Below, piece by piece: positions 24,786-31,816 of a stretch of 39,071 nt of DNA. Origin of the DNA: Oscillibacter valericigenes (GTDB lineage: Bacteria > Bacillota > Clostridia > Oscillospirales > Oscillospiraceae); contig NZ_JAFBIQ010000019.1 in the NCBI RefSeq assembly GCF_021531315.1, positions 1 through 39,071 of the forward strand, written 5' to 3'. The translations under genes and the position numbers were made by a program. Below the pieces are notes generated by a model, which was given only the letters and a program-made list of their open reading frames with translations, made no database searches and was not told the DNA's origin. The first letter of the stretch is position 1. The number at the start of each line of letters is the position of its first letter.

Positions 24786-26268
24786 ACTTATGATAGAGTT
24801 TTTTGACCTCGTACCTCGGCTCGCAGGTCACATGGATGCCGAGGCGCTTGTAGAGCTTGACATCCTCCTCCGAGATGATAACGGAGAAATGCGCGTCGCA
24901 GCCGCGCAGGCTGCCGAGCTGCTCCTGCGCGAGCTGGGCGATGGGGTTCGTCAACGCGGAGATGCACAGCGCGATGAGCACCTCGTCCGAGTGCAGGCGC
25001 GGGTTGTGGTGGCCGAGGCTCTTGATCTTCAGCTGCGAGATCGGCTCGATGACCTGTGCGGAGATGAGGTCGAGACGGTCGTCCACACCGCCCTGCGCCT
25101 TGAGCGCGTTGAGCAGCAGCGACGCGCTCGCGCCGAGCAGCGAGCTGGTCTTGCCTGTGACCACGCGGCCGTCCGGCAGCACCATCGCACCGGCAGGCTT
25201 GCCGGTCTCCTCGGCCTTTCGGTGCGCGGCGGCGACGGCGGGGCAGATGTCGGGCGTGACATTTGCCTGCCGCATCACCAGCTCGAGCTTGCGCAGCTGG
25301 CACTCGTCCGCCTCTCCACGCGCGACAGCGACCTCGGCGGTGTAGTAGCGGCGCAGGATCTCCAGCCGCGATGCCTCGCGGCAGACCTCGTCGGCGATGA
25401 TGCAGTTGCCCGCCATGTTCACGCCCATGTCGGTCGGGGACTGATAGGGGCTCGTCCCCTGGATTTTTTCAAATATCGCGCGCAGCACGGGAAAGATCTC
25501 CACGTCGCGGTTGTAGTTGACGGTCGTGACGCCGTAGGCCTCAAGGTGGAAGGGGTCGATCATGTTCACATCGTTGAGGTCGGCGGTCGCCGCCTCATAG
25601 GCGAGGTTGACGGGGTGCTTGAGCGGCAGGTTCCAAATGGGGAAGGTCTCGAACTTCGCATAGCCCGCCGCAACGCCGTGCTTGTGCTCGTGGTAGAGTT
25701 GGGAGAGGCAGGTGGCCATCTTGCCGCTGCCGGGGCCGGGCGCGGTGACGACGACGAGCGAGTGCGTGGTCTCGATGTAGTCATTCCGCCCGAAGCCCTC
25801 ATCGCTGACGATGTGGGCAACATCCGAGGGATAGCCCGCGATGGGGTAGTGACAGTAGTGCTTCACGCCGAGCGTGTCGAGGCGCTTCAAAAAGGCGTCG
25901 GCGGAGGGCTGGCCGGCATATTGCGTCACCACGATGCTGCCGACATACAGTCCCAGCGCGCGGAAAGCGTCCACCAAACGCAGGCAGTCGTCGTCGTAGC
26001 TGATACCGAGATCACCGCGCAGCTTGTTCTTTTCAATGTCGTTCGCGCAGACCGCGATCACGATCTCCACATCGTCGCGCAGCTGCTGGAGCATGCGGAT
26101 CTTGCTGTCGGGCTGAAAACCGGGCAGCACACGCGAGGCATGAAAGTCGTCAAAGAGCTTGCCGCCGAACTCCAGATACAGTTTCCCGCCGAAGAGCGAG
26201 ATGCGCTCGCGAATATGCTCAGACTGCATTAAAAGGTATTTTTCATTGTCAAAACCGATCTTCCCCAT
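24784..26268 (-). CDS. DUF1846 family protein
   Basis: 494 aa, typical for this large conserved family, which has a structure but no settled function. Conserved stretches include MGKIGFDNEKYLLMQSEHI at the start, LYLEFGGKLFDD, HYCHYPIAGYPSDV, the glycine-rich APGPGSGKMATCLSQLYHE (P-loop-like) and the C-terminal VLIALCISALTNPIAQLAQEQL. AGAGGT is 10 nt upstream of the ATG. It is preceded by a near-perfect promoter at 26303-26331. It is the last host gene before the inserted element. Confidence 0.9.
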   Translation of the reverse strand: MGKIGFDNEKYLLMQSEHIRERISLFGGKLYLEFGGKLFDDFHASRVLPGFQPDSKIRMLQQLRDDVEIVIAVCANDIEKNKLRGDLGISYDDDCLRLVDAFRALGLYVGSIVVTQYAGQPSADAFLKRLDTLGVKHYCHYPIAGYPSDVAHIVSDEGFGRNDYIETTHSLVVVTAPGPGSGKMATCLSQLYHEHKHGVAAGYAKFETFPIWNLPLKHPVNLAYEAATADLNDVNMIDPFHLEAYGVTTVNYNRDVEIFPVLRAIFEKIQGTSPYQSPTDMGVNMAGNCIIADEVCREASRLEILRRYYTAEVAVARGEADECQLRKLELVMRQANVTPDICPAVAAAHRKAEETGKPAGAMVLPDGRVVTGKTSSLLGASASLLLNALKAQGGVDDRLDLISAQVIEPISQLKIKSLGHHNPRLHSDEVLIALCISALTNPIAQLAQEQLGSLRGCDAHFSVIISEEDVKLYKRLGIHVTCEPRYEVKKLYHK

Positions 26269-26302
26269 CGAAAGTGTACCTCTTCACAATAATTATCAAT
26301 TT

Positions 26303-26331
26303 ATTATACCCGAGGGTATCCTGCTTGACAA
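26303..26331 (-). promoter_or_regulatory. Strong sigma-A promoter of the DUF1846 gene
   Basis: On the minus strand, TTGTCA (26326-26331), 17 bp, TATAAT (26303-26308), about 35 bp upstream of the start codon. Confidence 0.8.
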
Positions 26332-26353
26332 GGAAAGCCGCCGCAGAAAAATA

Positions 26354-26379
26354 ACAGAAAATCCACGCGGATTTTCTGT
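26354..26379 (-). terminator. Terminator that shields the DUF1846 promoter
   Basis: An 11-bp repeat (ACAGAAAATCC / GGATTTTCTGT) with loop ACGC. On the minus strand it is followed by TATTTTTC, and on the plus strand by CATTTTT. It would stop transcription coming leftward out of the element. Confidence 0.7.
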
Positions 26380-26466
26380 CATTTTTCCATCTTTACATTT
26401 GCTCTCTGCCGGCGTATGCTGTAAATAGTCTCCCTATGTGAAGACGCGACGCACACCCGAAGAGAA

Positions 26467-26484
26467 AAAGTTCTCAACACAGCG
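26467..26484 (+). repeat. Left 18-bp direct repeat of the inserted element
   Basis: AAAGTTCTCAACACAGCG occurs identically at 38605-38622 and nowhere else that I could find. The pair brackets the whole lower-GC, phage-like gene block. They look like the two copies of a target or attachment site. Confidence 0.75.
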
Positions 26485-26535
26485 CAAAAGTCAAGAGTAA
26501 AAGCAGAAAAAACTAAAATATTTTTTCAGAAGGCT

Positions 26536-27573
26536 TCAAGCGGCGGCGGCAACGTATCTTTCAAAGAGCGATCCGGACGTTTCAAAGCCTAAAATCTCGC
26601 GCGGGTAATTGTTGATCCATGCTTCGACGCGCTGAATATATGCGGCGGTTACTTTCCGGAAGTCCGTTCCTTTCGGCAAGAACCGCCGTATCATTTTGTT
26701 TATGTTCTCGTTCGTGCCGCGTTCGTATGCGCTGTACGGGTGGCAATAGTAAACCTTCGTGCGCTTCCGGTCTTTGCCGTAGACGGATTTTTCAATTCCG
26801 GCGCAATCCATGAATTCCGATCCGTTGTCAAATGTAATGCTTTTGAATATCTGCGGAAACTTCCGCCCATATCGGCGTTCCAGCTTGTTCAGCGCCGCCA
26901 CGACGCTTGCGGCTGTCTGATCCGGCATTTTAATTATTATTTCCTGCCGCGTCAAGCGTTCCGAAAGCACGAACAAGGTTTCCTTCGTCCGCTTCTTCCC
27001 GCATACGCAATCGCCTTCCCAATGTCCGAAGGTCTGCCGATCGTTGATTTCCTGCGGGCGTTCCTCTATGCTTTCGCCCTGCGGCGCGCGGGCGGCTTTC
27101 TTCCGCTCCACTTTGTCATACTTCCGCTTCCGCTCCCCGTGTTCCGGCAAGCTCTCGCGGCTGATCCCGTAGAATATGCCCTTGTCGATGTAATTATAGA
27201 TCGTCTTTTCGCTGATCTCCGTTTTGAAGGTCAGTCCCAGCCGTTTGATTTCTCCGACAACTGCGGCGGGGGAATAACCTTCTTCGCCGATCTTCTTTTC
27301 GATGAAGGCGGCTAATTCGTAGTCGTTGCCGATCTTCAATTCGCCGCCTTTGGCTTTTAGGTTCTCTTCATAGCGCTGTTGCGCGATCTCCGGCGAATAG
27401 CGTTCTTCGGTCGTCAAGTCGGAATTCAAATGCGTATATCGTCCGCGCTTCAACTCCCTGTATATCGTTGTGTTGTGGACGTGCAGACGGTCGGCGATCG
27501 CGCACGGCTTCAAGCCCTCTTTCAAGCCTTTTTCGATTTTTAGGCGGTCTGTCCAAGTCAAGTGTTTGTGCAT
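26536..27573 (-). CDS. IS30-family DDE transposase
   Basis: 345 aa. An N-terminal helix-turn-helix (LKEGLKPCAIADRLHVHNTTIYRELKRG) is followed by a second DNA-binding region and the RNase H-like core with D188 (HWEGDCV), D249 (ITFDNGSEF) and E289 (ERGTNENINK), the IS30 DDE triad. The chosen ATG has GGAGG upstream; the frame is open a little further to 27615. It appears intact. A terminator at 27607-27626 separates it from the operon ahead. I could not find clear IS30-type inverted repeats tight around the gene, and it sits at the extreme left end of the element. It may therefore mobilise the whole element rather than itself alone, as the IS30-like enzyme of staphylococcal ICE6013 does. Confidence 0.9.
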   Translation of the reverse strand: MHKHLTWTDRLKIEKGLKEGLKPCAIADRLHVHNTTIYRELKRGRYTHLNSDLTTEERYSPEIAQQRYEENLKAKGGELKIGNDYELAAFIEKKIGEEGYSPAAVVGEIKRLGLTFKTEISEKTIYNYIDKGIFYGISRESLPEHGERKRKYDKVERKKAARAPQGESIEERPQEINDRQTFGHWEGDCVCGKKRTKETLFVLSERLTRQEIIIKMPDQTAASVVAALNKLERRYGRKFPQIFKSITFDNGSEFMDCAGIEKSVYGKDRKRTKVYYCHPYSAYERGTNENINKMIRRFLPKGTDFRKVTAAYIQRVEAWINNYPREILGFETSGSLFERYVAAAA

Positions 27574-27606
27574 TCTTCCTTCCTCCAGCTTCCGAATATG
27601 ACAAAA

Positions 27607-27626
27607 GGGCGGCATTTCTGCCGCCC
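27607..27626 (-). terminator. Terminator ahead of the transposase gene
   Basis: GGGCGGCA / TGCCGCCC with a 4-nt loop. On the minus strand it is followed by TTTTGTC. It should keep transposase expression low by stopping readthrough from the RHH operon. Confidence 0.7.
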
Positions 27627-27636
27627 CTGCCGATAG

Positions 27637-27822
27637 TTACTTATCCCGCGCCGCTTCGCAATACGCCGCAATAAACTTCTTGATTTCCGTTGTCGGCGTT
27701 GTCCCGTTGTCCGCGCAAGCCTTTTTGAATTCCTCCAGCACTTCCGGACGAAGATCAAGCGGGAAGCGGGCGTAATGCGTCCGAATGTGTTTCTTTTGCG
27801 CTGAATAGTCCTTTTCGTTCAT
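27637..27822 (-). CDS. Small ribbon-helix-helix-like protein
   Basis: 61 aa. RFPLDLRPEVLEEFKKACADNGTTPTTEIKKFIAAYCEAA has the strand–helix–helix pattern of Arc/MetJ-type DNA-binding proteins (short basic strand, then two amphipathic helices). GGAGG lies 10 nt before the ATG and overlaps the end of the 28-aa peptide gene. It is the last gene of the operon driven from 28136-28164, whose spacer carries a palindrome. It could be the repressor of that operon or an antitoxin; the fold call is moderate and the role is inferred. Confidence 0.7.
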   Translation of the reverse strand: MNEKDYSAQKKHIRTHYARFPLDLRPEVLEEFKKACADNGTTPTTEIKKFIAAYCEAARDK

Positions 27823-27826
27823 TTTG

Positions 27827-27913
27827 TTACTTCCTCCGCTTCAAGGATAAGACGATAGCAACGATCGACAAAGCAATGCTAATCGCCACAAGAATATAAA
27901 TCGCTGTATCCAT
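27827..27913 (-). CDS. Tiny hydrophobic peptide, 28 aa
   Basis: The peptide begins MDTAIYILVAISIALS and ends LSLKRRK. It is one membrane helix with a basic tail, the plan of type I toxin peptides and other small membrane proteins. The codons are typical of the element, and its stop overlaps the SD of the RHH gene. The weak point is initiation: GGAG lies only 1 nt from the ATG, so translation may depend on coupling. I do not recognise a named family. Confidence 0.4.
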   Translation of the reverse strand: MDTAIYILVAISIALSIVAIVLSLKRRK

Positions 27914-27954
27914 GCTCCATTGACGTTAAGCGTTTTTTGTGTTATACTTATCAA

Positions 27955-27979
27955 GGCAAGGGGGATTTCTCCCCCTGCC
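27955..27979 (-). terminator. Hairpin between the 42-aa and 28-aa peptide genes
   Basis: GGCAAGGGGGA / TCCCCCTGCC with loop TTTC and one bulged A. It has no T run on the minus strand, so it is more likely a partial terminator or stability element directly after the 42-aa gene. Confidence 0.4.
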
Positions 27980-27981
27980 CG

Positions 27982-28110
27982 TTACCTTGTCAGCTTTTCT
28001 ATCAGAAGAAGAATTGCAATTACAAGGTTTACGATCGCGGTAATAAGATTGATTGTGCTTGCTGGCTGGTCTTTCTTATTGCCGCTTTTCTTTTGCTTTT
28101 TCTTGCTCAA
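27982..28110 (-). CDS. Small single-span membrane peptide, 42 aa
   Basis: Residues 1-15 are almost all Lys/Ser/Asn/Gln, followed by one hydrophobic helix (INLITAIVNLVIAILLLIEKL, split at about 20-40). The start is TTG at 28110 with GGAGG 8 nt upstream; a longer frame to 28164 would overlap the promoter. It is the first gene behind a perfect consensus promoter with a palindromic spacer. Similar tiny basic-plus-helix peptides are common in Clostridia phages, but I cannot name a function; a membrane-active toxin or holin-like role is possible. Confidence 0.6.
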   Translation of the reverse strand: MSKKKQKKSGNKKDQPASTINLITAIVNLVIAILLLIEKLTR

Positions 28111-28135
28111 CGTCTTAACCTCCTTTCTGTCTATT

Positions 28136-28164
28136 ATTATACTATATACGTGCGTATATGTCAA
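28136..28164 (-). promoter_or_regulatory. Perfect consensus promoter with palindromic operator
   Basis: On the minus strand, TTGACA (28159-28164), 17 bp, TATAAT (28136-28141). The spacer holds a 7-bp dyad with a 2-bp centre, ATATACG-TG-CGTATAT on the plus strand (28144-28159). That is an operator-like site placed where a bound repressor would block RNA polymerase. The RHH protein of the same operon and the nearby Xre protein are candidate repressors. Confidence 0.75.
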
Positions 28165-28221
28165 TAGTCTTTGCGAAAAAAGCAGAAAAAAATAAGCGGC
28201 GACGGGATCACCCCGCCGCCG

Positions 28222-28467
28222 TCATTCGTCTATGCCTAAAAGCCATTGCACCGAAACGCCCAGCACTTCCGCAAATATCTTCAATTCAAAGTCGGATACG
28301 AAGCGCGTACCGATTTCAATTCGGCTTATGCTGTCCCGCTCCATGTTGATCCCTTTCAACTGTATTTGTGCGGCTAAATCCTCTTGACGTAGCCGCCGGA
28401 CGACGCGCGCTTCGCGCAATCGGTCGCCGCAAATGTTCTTTTTGCCGTTGTAATCATATATCTTCAT
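28222..28467 (-). CDS. Xre-family HTH repressor
   Basis: 81 aa. The HTH_3 domain has LREARVVRRLRQEDLAAQIQ, then MERDSISRIEIGTRFVSDFEL and a closing LGVSVQWLLGIDE, the standard cI/Xre layout without a separate C-terminal domain. A GAGGG lies upstream at a long distance from the ATG, so initiation may be weak. It is divergent from the + membrane gene at 28629, and a candidate promoter (TTTACA-17-CAGAAT) lies in the shared intergenic region. It is probably the element's maintenance repressor. Confidence 0.85.
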   Translation of the reverse strand: MKIYDYNGKKNICGDRLREARVVRRLRQEDLAAQIQLKGINMERDSISRIEIGTRFVSDFELKIFAEVLGVSVQWLLGIDE

Positions 28468-28531
28468 TGCCGCCGCGTTCCCTCTTCATTCTGATTATTT
28501 GCAAACGGTGTGTAAATATTCCGCTTTATTC

Positions 28532-28560
28532 TTGATTTTAGCGTATGACGGGCGTATAAT
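28532..28560 (+). promoter_or_regulatory. Strong promoter of the divergent membrane gene
   Basis: TTGATT (28532-28537), 17 bp, TATAAT (28555-28560). It is one of only two rightward promoters in the element and leaves a leader of about 60 nt. Confidence 0.75.
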
Positions 28561-28628
28561 TGTGTTAAAGGTCAGAATAGGCGAATTCTGCCTTGAAAAT
28601 TTACATTTAAGAAGGGGGATTTGCTCTA

Positions 28629-28934
28629 ATGTTCGTCAGCTTTACAAAGACATTGAAGAAGATGTCCGGTTTCCGGCTGGGCTTCGGTGTGCGCGTGAAT
28701 AAGCGAAACGCGCCGTTGTGGTGCTTCGCTATGCTCTTCGCCGGAATGTTCTATTTGATGTGGTATATGATTATCGGCGCGGGCTGGTGTCTGTACTTCT
28801 TCTTGTGGGCGTTTTACAAGATTTATTACTATCTATTCAAGGGAATTGCGGTCGGCTGTAAGAAGCTGTATCAACTCATTAAAGGAAAAACCGCCGCGCC
28901 GTCGGAAGCGTCGGTCGAACCGCCGAAGGAATGA
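28629..28934 (+). CDS. Membrane protein encoded against the element's main direction
   Basis: 101 aa. A basic N-terminus of about 28 residues is followed by two adjacent hydrophobic segments rich in aromatic residues (about 30-50 and 52-72, with MFYLMWYMII and CLYFFLWAFYKIYYYLF), then a Lys-rich tail. GAAGGGGG is 9-10 nt before the ATG. It is expressed from its own strong promoter opposite the repressor, and so probably in the dormant state. That arrangement is typical of lysogenic-conversion genes such as superinfection exclusion. I do not recognise the family; the role is inferred from position only. Confidence 0.7.
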   Translation: MFVSFTKTLKKMSGFRLGFGVRVNKRNAPLWCFAMLFAGMFYLMWYMIIGAGWCLYFFLWAFYKIYYYLFKGIAVGCKKLYQLIKGKTAAPSEASVEPPKE

Positions 28935-28946
28935 ACCAAACAAAAA

Positions 28947-28985
28947 AATCCCCCGTGCAAGGCTCGAAAGCCCGCACGGGGGATT
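28947..28985. terminator. Bidirectional terminator after the membrane gene and the lysis cassette
   Basis: AATCCCCCGTGC (28947-28958) pairs with GCACGGGGGATT (28974-28985), with an inner GGCT/AGCC helix. On the minus strand it is followed by seven T, which makes it the strong end of the lysis operon. Confidence 0.88.
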
Positions 28986-29039
28986 GTTCTTTATGCGGCG
29001 GAAGGCTGAAAGGGGAAGCGCGATCCGCCGCGCGGTCAA

Positions 29040-29381
29040 TTACTCTTTGTTGCTGTCGGTATCCGCCGGAATGCCGGAAATAGTGAAGTAGTCCGGAAGA
29101 TTAAAGACGGCGGCTTCGATCAGTTTATCCAGCGTTTCCGCGTCGATCTTGAAGCCCTTGCTATTCAGAAATTCAACGACGTATGCTTTCTTCTCTGCGC
29201 CCCTGCCGCTTCCGGTGTAAAGCTGTTCGGCGGCTTCGACGGCAACCGTTACCCACATTTTGATTTTCTCAAACTGTGCGGCGGTCGTCTTGCTTCTGAT
29301 CCACGGGATCACGAAGGCGGTAATAATAGCCGCGATAAGAGCGATCACGGCGTTTGCAATGCTGGTAAGATCAATAGTCAT
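29040..29381 (-). CDS. LL-H-type phage holin
   Basis: 113 aa. One N-terminal helix (about 8-27, ANAVIALIAAIITAFVIPW) is followed by a soluble part with KIKMWVTVAVEAAEQLY and KKAYVVEFLNSKGF, which match the Phage_holin_6_1 (LL-H) family. Holins form membrane lesions that release the endolysin. It overlaps the preceding membrane gene by 11 bp and ends the lysis cassette. Confidence 0.82.
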   Translation of the reverse strand: MTIDLTSIANAVIALIAAIITAFVIPWIRSKTTAAQFEKIKMWVTVAVEAAEQLYTGSGRGAEKKAYVVEFLNSKGFKIDAETLDKLIEAAVFNLPDYFTISGIPADTDSNKE

Positions 29382-29679
29382 TGTTTGTATCCTCGCTTTC
29401 TGTTATGTCGATTTTTTCTTTTTTCTTGATCCTGCCGACGATTACTTCGGCAAGACGCTTCATCATCATTGCGCCGCATTCGATCACGACGGCGCGGAAA
29501 TACCATTCGATCAGAACGGTTTGTTCCTGCCGCGTGATAAGGAATGAAACGTACTGTGCGACGATGAAAGCCGCCGTTGTAATTGCGATCACAATAACGG
29601 CTTTCGTTGCGAAGCGTTCGTCAGCCTTGAAGAAGCGGCGCTTCGCCACCCGCTTCCCGCTCGAAGGTTTGTTTTTCAT
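29371..29679 (-). CDS. Two-helix membrane protein of the lysis cassette
   Basis: 102 aa. A basic N-terminus is followed by a helix at about 27-48 (AVIVIAITTAAFIVAQYVSF), a second weaker helix at about 58-78, and a charged tail (GRIKKKEKIDITESED). AAAGGGGG precedes the ATG. It sits between the amidase and holin genes, so it may be a second holin or an antiholin. I do not recognise a named family. Confidence 0.7.
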   Translation of the reverse strand: MKNKPSSGKRVAKRRFFKADERFATKAVIVIAITTAAFIVAQYVSFLITRQEQTVLIEWYFRAVVIECGAMMMKRLAEVIVGRIKKKEKIDITESEDTNNDY

Positions 29680-29730
29680 TGCGTCCCCCTTTCATAGCGC
29701 AATTAACGCACGGCGCGCGTTGTGCGTGTG

Positions 29731-30735
29731 TTAAACAAGCGTTAGATCATCGACGTTCACCGCCGCGACAACCGTTCCGCCGTAGGTAATCACGGCGCGC
29801 TTTCCGGAAAGCTCTTTGACGACGTGATCGCGGGAATAGACGAAGGAAGCAAGGCTTCCGCCGGAATAGGTTTTCGCGCCCGCTTTCACGCGCACTTTGC
29901 TTCCCGTTGTGATCTTCCGCGCCGATGTCCCGCCGGACGTGCCGGAATAGGTAATGAAAGCGTCGTCGTGTCCCGCCTTCTTCAACTTCTCCAGCATAGC
30001 TTCCGCGTTCTTCTTGACGCTGAACGCGCCCACTTGAACCTTGTAAAACTTGCCGATCTGCACGATGTAGGTATCGAAGCCTTCCTTTTTCAGCTTCGCC
30101 GCGAACGCTGTTGCGTTGTCCTTCTTCTCAAACGCTCCAAGCTGGACGCGGTAAAGGTTCTTCGCGTCGCCCTGCGGCTTCTGCTCCGGCTTCTGTTCCT
30201 CTGCCGGAACGCCCAGCCGCCTGTTTACCTCCGCCGCGATCTCGCCGTGTCGGTTATACAGATAATCGCCGGGGCAAGACTTGTTCGCGTAATCCCTGTG
30301 AACGGTCATATTGCACCCGTTCTTGTGGTTTACGCGGTCGTCTTTGCTTGTACTCCATACCAGCTTTTTGATCCCGTTCCGGCGGCAAATATCTTCGACA
30401 AGATCAAGAAGCGCCGCGTATGCTTTATCATTCACGGCGTATGGGTGCTTTGTGTCGCTTGCAACCTCGATCGTGATTGCGCGGTTATCGTTCGCCGCCG
30501 AAGAACTGCACCACGAACGATCGGCTTCATCGACGTAAAGCCCGATCCGCCCGTCGTAGCCGATCCCGTAGTTTGAACTCGCCTGTCGCGAAGTCGGCTT
30601 GAAGATTTCGCCGATCCTCTCGGCGGAACATTGCCCGACGACGCAATGAATTGTGATCGTGTCGATCTTGTGATTTCGTGGGCTGTTCTTGTTCGGCGAA
30701 ATCAGCGTACACGAAATAAGTTTGCTATTGCTCAT
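29731..30735 (-). CDS. Endolysin: N-acetylmuramoyl-L-alanine amidase with SPOR repeats
   Basis: 334 aa. The amidase_2 domain occupies about 20-175, with zinc ligands His30 (TITIHC), His146 (TVHRDY) and Cys154 (KSCPGD); Glu90 fits the catalytic position. A Pro/Glu/Gln linker leads to two SPOR-like repeats within about 192-265 (LYRVQLGAFEKKDNATAFA, FYKVQVGAFSVKKNAEAML) that bind glycan. An SH3-like C-terminus follows. No signal peptide is present, as expected for a holin-dependent lysin. AAAGGAGG precedes the ATG. SPOR domains suggest activity on denuded septal-type peptidoglycan. Confidence 0.9.
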   Translation of the reverse strand: MSNSKLISCTLISPNKNSPRNHKIDTITIHCVVGQCSAERIGEIFKPTSRQASSNYGIGYDGRIGLYVDEADRSWCSSSAANDNRAITIEVASDTKHPYAVNDKAYAALLDLVEDICRRNGIKKLVWSTSKDDRVNHKNGCNMTVHRDYANKSCPGDYLYNRHGEIAAEVNRRLGVPAEEQKPEQKPQGDAKNLYRVQLGAFEKKDNATAFAAKLKKEGFDTYIVQIGKFYKVQVGAFSVKKNAEAMLEKLKKAGHDDAFITYSGTSGGTSARKITTGSKVRVKAGAKTYSGGSLASFVYSRDHVVKELSGKRAVITYGGTVVAAVNVDDLTLV

Positions 30736-30789
30736 TGCTGAACCCTCCTTTGCAATGAAGAAGCGGCGGGGAAGCCCCCGCCGCTGGTG

Positions 30790-31089
30790 TTACTCTGCTT
30801 GATCCATTCGTTTTTCGATGTGGTCAAGCCGCTTGTGTGCCTGTTTCGCCGACGCTTCAACGTCGGTCAAGCGCGTTACGAACTCCGTATTCGTCTTTCG
30901 CTGTTCCTTCTGCTCCGCCTTGATTTCGTCCGTGTTCGCCTTGATGTATCCGATCTCGGTTAAAACGGTCGCGTCGTGCTTCACGTTGCTTTCCTTGTCC
31001 TTGTCCCTGTTACGAACAAAAGCGATATAGCCGAACACGATAGCGCATACGGTAGAAAAGACGGAAAGAACCGTTGTGAAAGTGTCCAT
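30790..31089 (-). CDS. Membrane-anchored coiled-coil phage protein (XhlA-like layout)
   Basis: 99 aa. The N-terminal helix (about 5-24, TTVLSVFSTVCAIVFGYIAF) is followed by a long charged coiled coil (DEIKAEQKEQRKTNTEFVTRL and later heptads to the end). Proteins of this plan lie next to holin and endolysin genes in many Firmicutes phages. AGGAGG is well placed. It is 54 bp upstream of the amidase gene and probably co-transcribed with it. Confidence 0.75.
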   Translation of the reverse strand: MDTFTTVLSVFSTVCAIVFGYIAFVRNRDKDKESNVKHDATVLTEIGYIKANTDEIKAEQKEQRKTNTEFVTRLTDVEASAKQAHKRLDHIEKRMDQAE

Positions 31090-31110
31090 CGTTGATCCTC
31101 CTTCCTGCCG

Positions 31111-31572
31111 TTATGTTATCTCTTCCCACTTCGTCGAATTGACGCGCGGGGAATAGACGGAAGATTTGAAGTGCTGGGCGACGCATACCCACTTCTTCCC
31201 GTTGTGCGTTACCTTTGTTCCCTCCGTGATTACTTCGCCGTCCGGAAGGTCAGCCCATGCGCCGATTTGCTCTTCGGTCGGTGTAAGCGTCCATTTGTCC
31301 GGATTTGAAGCAGGGGATTTCCCACGGCTGTAATGCGTCGCCGTGTAGCTCACGCCGTCAAGCGTTACCACGTCGCCCGTGATATAGCTTTTCTTCTCGT
31401 TCCACTCTTCGCCTTGCTCCGGAATAGAAACAAGGTTATTGCGGATACTCGAAATAATGCTTTCTTCGGTTTCGGTGCGGGCGGCTTCAACCTCCGCCAT
31501 GATCGAAGCGCGTAAGGCTTCAAGCTCTGCCGCGCCGATCTGCTTTTCGCTCTTCTTGTGTGTTACGCTCAT
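31111..31572 (-). CDS. Tail-type carbohydrate-binding protein
   Basis: 153 aa. An N-terminal helical part (about 10-45) is followed by two chitin-binding-like modules: EEWNEKKSYITGDVVTLDG..SPASNPDKWTL (about 55-95) and a second around WADLPDGEVITEGTKV..SPRVNSTKWEEI (about 105-153). Such modules occur at the ends of phage tail proteins that contact the cell surface. GGGGG lies 8-9 nt before the ATG. It is the only tail-related gene left in the element and may be the remaining end of a tail module. Confidence 0.65.
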   Translation of the reverse strand: MSVTHKKSEKQIGAAELEALRASIMAEVEAARTETEESIISSIRNNLVSIPEQGEEWNEKKSYITGDVVTLDGVSYTATHYSRGKSPASNPDKWTLTPTEEQIGAWADLPDGEVITEGTKVTHNGKKWVCVAQHFKSSVYSPRVNSTKWEEIT

Positions 31573-31633
31573 TCAAAATTACCCCCGATCCCCGATACCC
31601 AGCAAGCTGTCAGCGCGTCGCCGCGCTGGACGG

Positions 31634-31816
31634 TTACGCTTCTTCATCGGCTACAAGCGCCGCCAGCTTCTTGTAGTTATACAGCAATTTTTCCATTGCC
31701 TTGAAGTAATTTACGTACCCCGTGTTCTGTGTGTATGCTTCCGCCGCCCCTGCGCGCGCGGCTTCAAATACGGCTTCCCGCAACTCTTCGGAAAGCTCTG
31801 TTTGCTTTTTAGTCAT
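31634..31816 (-). CDS. Short regulator-like phage protein, 60 aa, possibly truncated
   Basis: The sequence TKKQTELSEELREAVFEAAR and NYFKAMEKLLYNYKKLAALV resembles the N-terminal helices of ArpU/RinA-type late-gene regulators. Those proteins are much longer, with a sigma-like helix-turn-helix that is absent here. GGAGG is 9 nt before the ATG, which overlaps the VRR-NUC stop. It sits exactly where a phage would begin its packaging and structural genes, and the next gene is already from the end of a tail module. The truncation reading is inference; resemblance is moderate. Confidence 0.6.
   Translation of the reverse strand: MTKKQTELSEELREAVFEAARAGAAEAYTQNTGYVNYFKAMEKLLYNYKKLAALVADEEA

Noticed and set aside
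26536-27573. The IS30 gene as an ordinary insertion sequence that landed in a prophage
   Set aside because: I could not find inverted repeats close around the gene, and it lies at the very edge inside the 18-bp repeats. The case is not closed; it remains an alternative.
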